The notes under the pieces were generated by a model, which was not told the origin of the DNA, made no database searches, and was given only the letters and a program-made list of their open reading frames with translations. Of a DNA stretch of 64,000 nucleotides, positions 62,455 to 64,000 are shown piece by piece. The translations under genes and the position numbers were made by a program. The DNA is from an uncultured Neptuniibacter sp. (GTDB taxonomy: Bacteria > Pseudomonadota > Gammaproteobacteria > Pseudomonadales > Balneatricaceae): the NCBI RefSeq assembly GCF_947498015.1, contig NZ_CANMIR010000010.1:1-64000 (forward strand), in the 5' to 3' direction. Position 1 is the stretch's first letter, and each line of letters begins with the position of its first letter.

Positions 62455-64000
62455 ATGTGCGGAATAGTAGGAGCAGTAACGGCGCGTCCGGTACAGGAAA
62501 TTCTGTTGGAAGGTTTGCGTCGTCTTGAGTATCGTGGCTATGACTCAGCAGGTGTAGCCCTACAAACAGACGTAGGAATCCAGCGCTGTCGCCGTACCGG
62601 CAAAGTACAGGCGTTGTCTGATGCGTTACAAGCCGAGCCGTTAATTGGTACAACAGGTATAGCACATACCCGTTGGGCGACCCATGGCGTACCTAATGAA
62701 GCCAATGCCCACCCACATATGTCAGCAGATCAGTTGGCGGTGGTTCACAACGGCATTATCGAAAACTTTGAAGAGCTCAAAGAGCAGCTTCAGAACGATA
62801 GTTATGTTTTTAGCTCAGATACTGATACCGAAGTGATTGCTCACTTACTGGCGAGAGAGCTTAAAGCAACAAGTTCACTGCATACAGCGGTAGCCAATAT
62901 TATAGGTAAGCTGGAAGGTGCTTATGCACTGGGTGTGATTGAAAAAACTGATCCAAGCCAGCTTGTTACTGCACGTAAAGGTAGCCCTCTGGTAATTGGT
63001 GTCGGTATTGGTGAGAACTTTATCGCTTCTGACCAGTTGGCACTTTTGCAGGTTACTGACCGCTTTATGTTTCTGGAAGATGGTGATGTGGCGACCCTGA
63101 CGGCCAATGATATTACAGTGACGGACATCTCTGGCAACAAAGCTCAACGTGAAATCTCACAGTTTGAGCACGGTATCAGCTCTGCTGATAAGGGTGAGTT
63201 TAAGCACTATATGCTTAAAGAGACCTACGAACAGCCAGATGTGATTAAAGCCTGTCTGGAAGGCCGTGTCAGTGAAGATAAACTGCTTGAACAGTGTTTT
63301 GGCGTGCAGGCGGGTGAGATCTTCGATCAGGTTAAGCAGGTGCAGATTATCGCTTGTGGTACCAGCTTCCACGCAGGTCTGATCGCTAAATACTGGATCG
63401 AAGATCTGGTGGGAATCCCCTGTATGGTTGAGGTTGCGAGTGAGTACCGATACCGCCCTGTCGTCATCCCTGAGGGAACTTTGTTCCTGACAATATCTCA
63501 GTCGGGCGAAACAGCGGATACCCTGGCCGCGCTGCGTGAAGTCCAGTCCCGTGTACTGGCATCACTGGTGATCTGCAATGTACCGGGGAGTACGCTGGTA
63601 CGTGAGTCGGATCTGGCGCTGATGACTAATGCAGGCCCTGAAATAGGAGTAGCCTCAACCAAAGCGTTTACCACTCAATTGGTGGCTCTGATGTTGACCA
63701 CAATTGCTCTGGGGCGTCGTAATGGGCTTTCAGCTGAGCAGGAAGCAGCCATCATTAAGGCACTGAAAAAACTACCACAACAGGTGCAGCAGGCCCTGGA
63801 GATGGACATTGATATCGAGAAGATGTCACAAGCTTTTGCAGAAAAGCAGCATTCGCTGTTTCTGGGACGTGGCACTCTATATCCAGTGGCGAAGGAGGGA
63901 GCGCTGAAGCTGAAGGAGATCTCATATATTCATGCTGAATCCTATCCTGCAGGTGAGTTGAAGCATGGGCCACTGGCCTTGGTGGATAAAGAGATGCCAG
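62455..64000 (+). CDS. glmS: Glutamine-fructose-6-phosphate aminotransferase, 3' end cut by window
   Basis: This is the first 515 codons of GlmS (usual length about 610), which makes glucosamine-6-phosphate from fructose-6-phosphate and glutamine. The N-terminal nucleophile Cys is in MCGIVGAVTA. RRLEYRGYDSAGVAL, HTRWATHG and HNGIIENFEEL complete the glutaminase domain. Two SIS domains follow, with CGTSFHAGLIAKYWIE, ISQSGETADTLAALR and TNAGPEIGVASTKAFTTQL. It is in an operon with glmU. Confidence 0.96.
   Translation, partial: MCGIVGAVTARPVQEILLEGLRRLEYRGYDSAGVALQTDVGIQRCRRTGKVQALSDALQAEPLIGTTGIAHTRWATHGVPNEANAHPHMSADQLAVVHNGIIENFEELKEQLQNDSYVFSSDTDTEVIAHLLARELKATSSLHTAVANIIGKLEGAYALGVIEKTDPSQLVTARKGSPLVIGVGIGENFIASDQLALLQVTDRFMFLEDGDVATLTANDITVTDISGNKAQREISQFEHGISSADKGEFKHYMLKETYEQPDVIKACLEGRVSEDKLLEQCFGVQAGEIFDQVKQVQIIACGTSFHAGLIAKYWIEDLVGIPCMVEVASEYRYRPVVIPEGTLFLTISQSGETADTLAALREVQSRVLASLVICNVPGSTLVRESDLALMTNAGPEIGVASTKAFTTQLVALMLTTIALGRRNGLSAEQEAAIIKALKKLPQQVQQALEMDIDIEKMSQAFAEKQHSLFLGRGTLYPVAKEGALKLKEISYIHAESYPAGELKHGPLALVDKEMP

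Overview
The window looks like the replication-origin neighbourhood of a marine gammaproteobacterium, probably Oceanospirillaceae-like. This is inferred from gene order and protein families: trkA-rsmB-fmt-def, glyQS-gmhB, gyrB-recF-dnaN-dnaA, rpmH-rnpA-yidC-mnmE, mnmG-rsmG-parA-parB, the atp operon and glmU-glmS lie in the same broad order as in Pseudomonas. No insertion sequence, intact prophage, CRISPR array or rRNA was seen.

Layout. 1-0.3 kb: two tandem tRNA-Leu(CAG) genes. 0.36-3.4 kb: a zinc-uptake module, znuA divergent from zur-znuC-znuB across a Zur box. 3.4-9.1 kb: a DMT transporter, a sorbosone-dehydrogenase-like propeller protein, yheV-prlC, a gamma-carbonic-anhydrase-like protein and a lipoprotein. 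9.1-15.3 kb: a putative Fur-controlled envelope iron operon (imelysin, di-heme DUF1111 protein, second imelysin, DUF1513 protein) followed by an LbtU-like porin. 15.5-23.2 kb, minus strand: a Lon-like protease, aroE, hemF, tsaC, purE, dprA and a LysM protein. 23.4-32.9 kb, plus strand: def, fmt, rsmB, trkA, trkH, ytoQ, glyQ, glyS.

32.9-37.3 kb is the accessory-looking part. A perfect parS centromere sits directly after the glyS terminator. About 1.1 kb of non-coding, relic-like sequence follows, then gmhB, a second parS, an apparent antitoxin-gene relic, a c'-type cytochrome, a b561-type cytochrome and a methyltransferase. 37.3-43.7 kb, minus strand: gyrB, recF, dnaN, dnaA. From 44.3 kb nearly everything is on the plus strand: rpmH, rnpA, yidC (no yidD), mnmE, mnmG, rsmG, parA, parB, atpIBEFHAGDC, a TrmB-type regulator on the minus strand, glmU and glmS (cut by the window end).

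Two intergenic regions carry DnaA boxes and could be oriC: dnaA-rpmH (43.7-44.3 kb) and mnmE-mnmG (48.0-48.75 kb). The second has an AT-rich block beside mnmG, as in the E. coli gidA-side origin. The parS sites, ParAB and either origin fall within about 20 kb and form a coherent replication and segregation region. The most interesting items are the parS-bracketed relic region, the two origin candidates, the iron operon with its two divergent imelysins, and a palindrome that overlaps the TrmB-type regulator's start codon.
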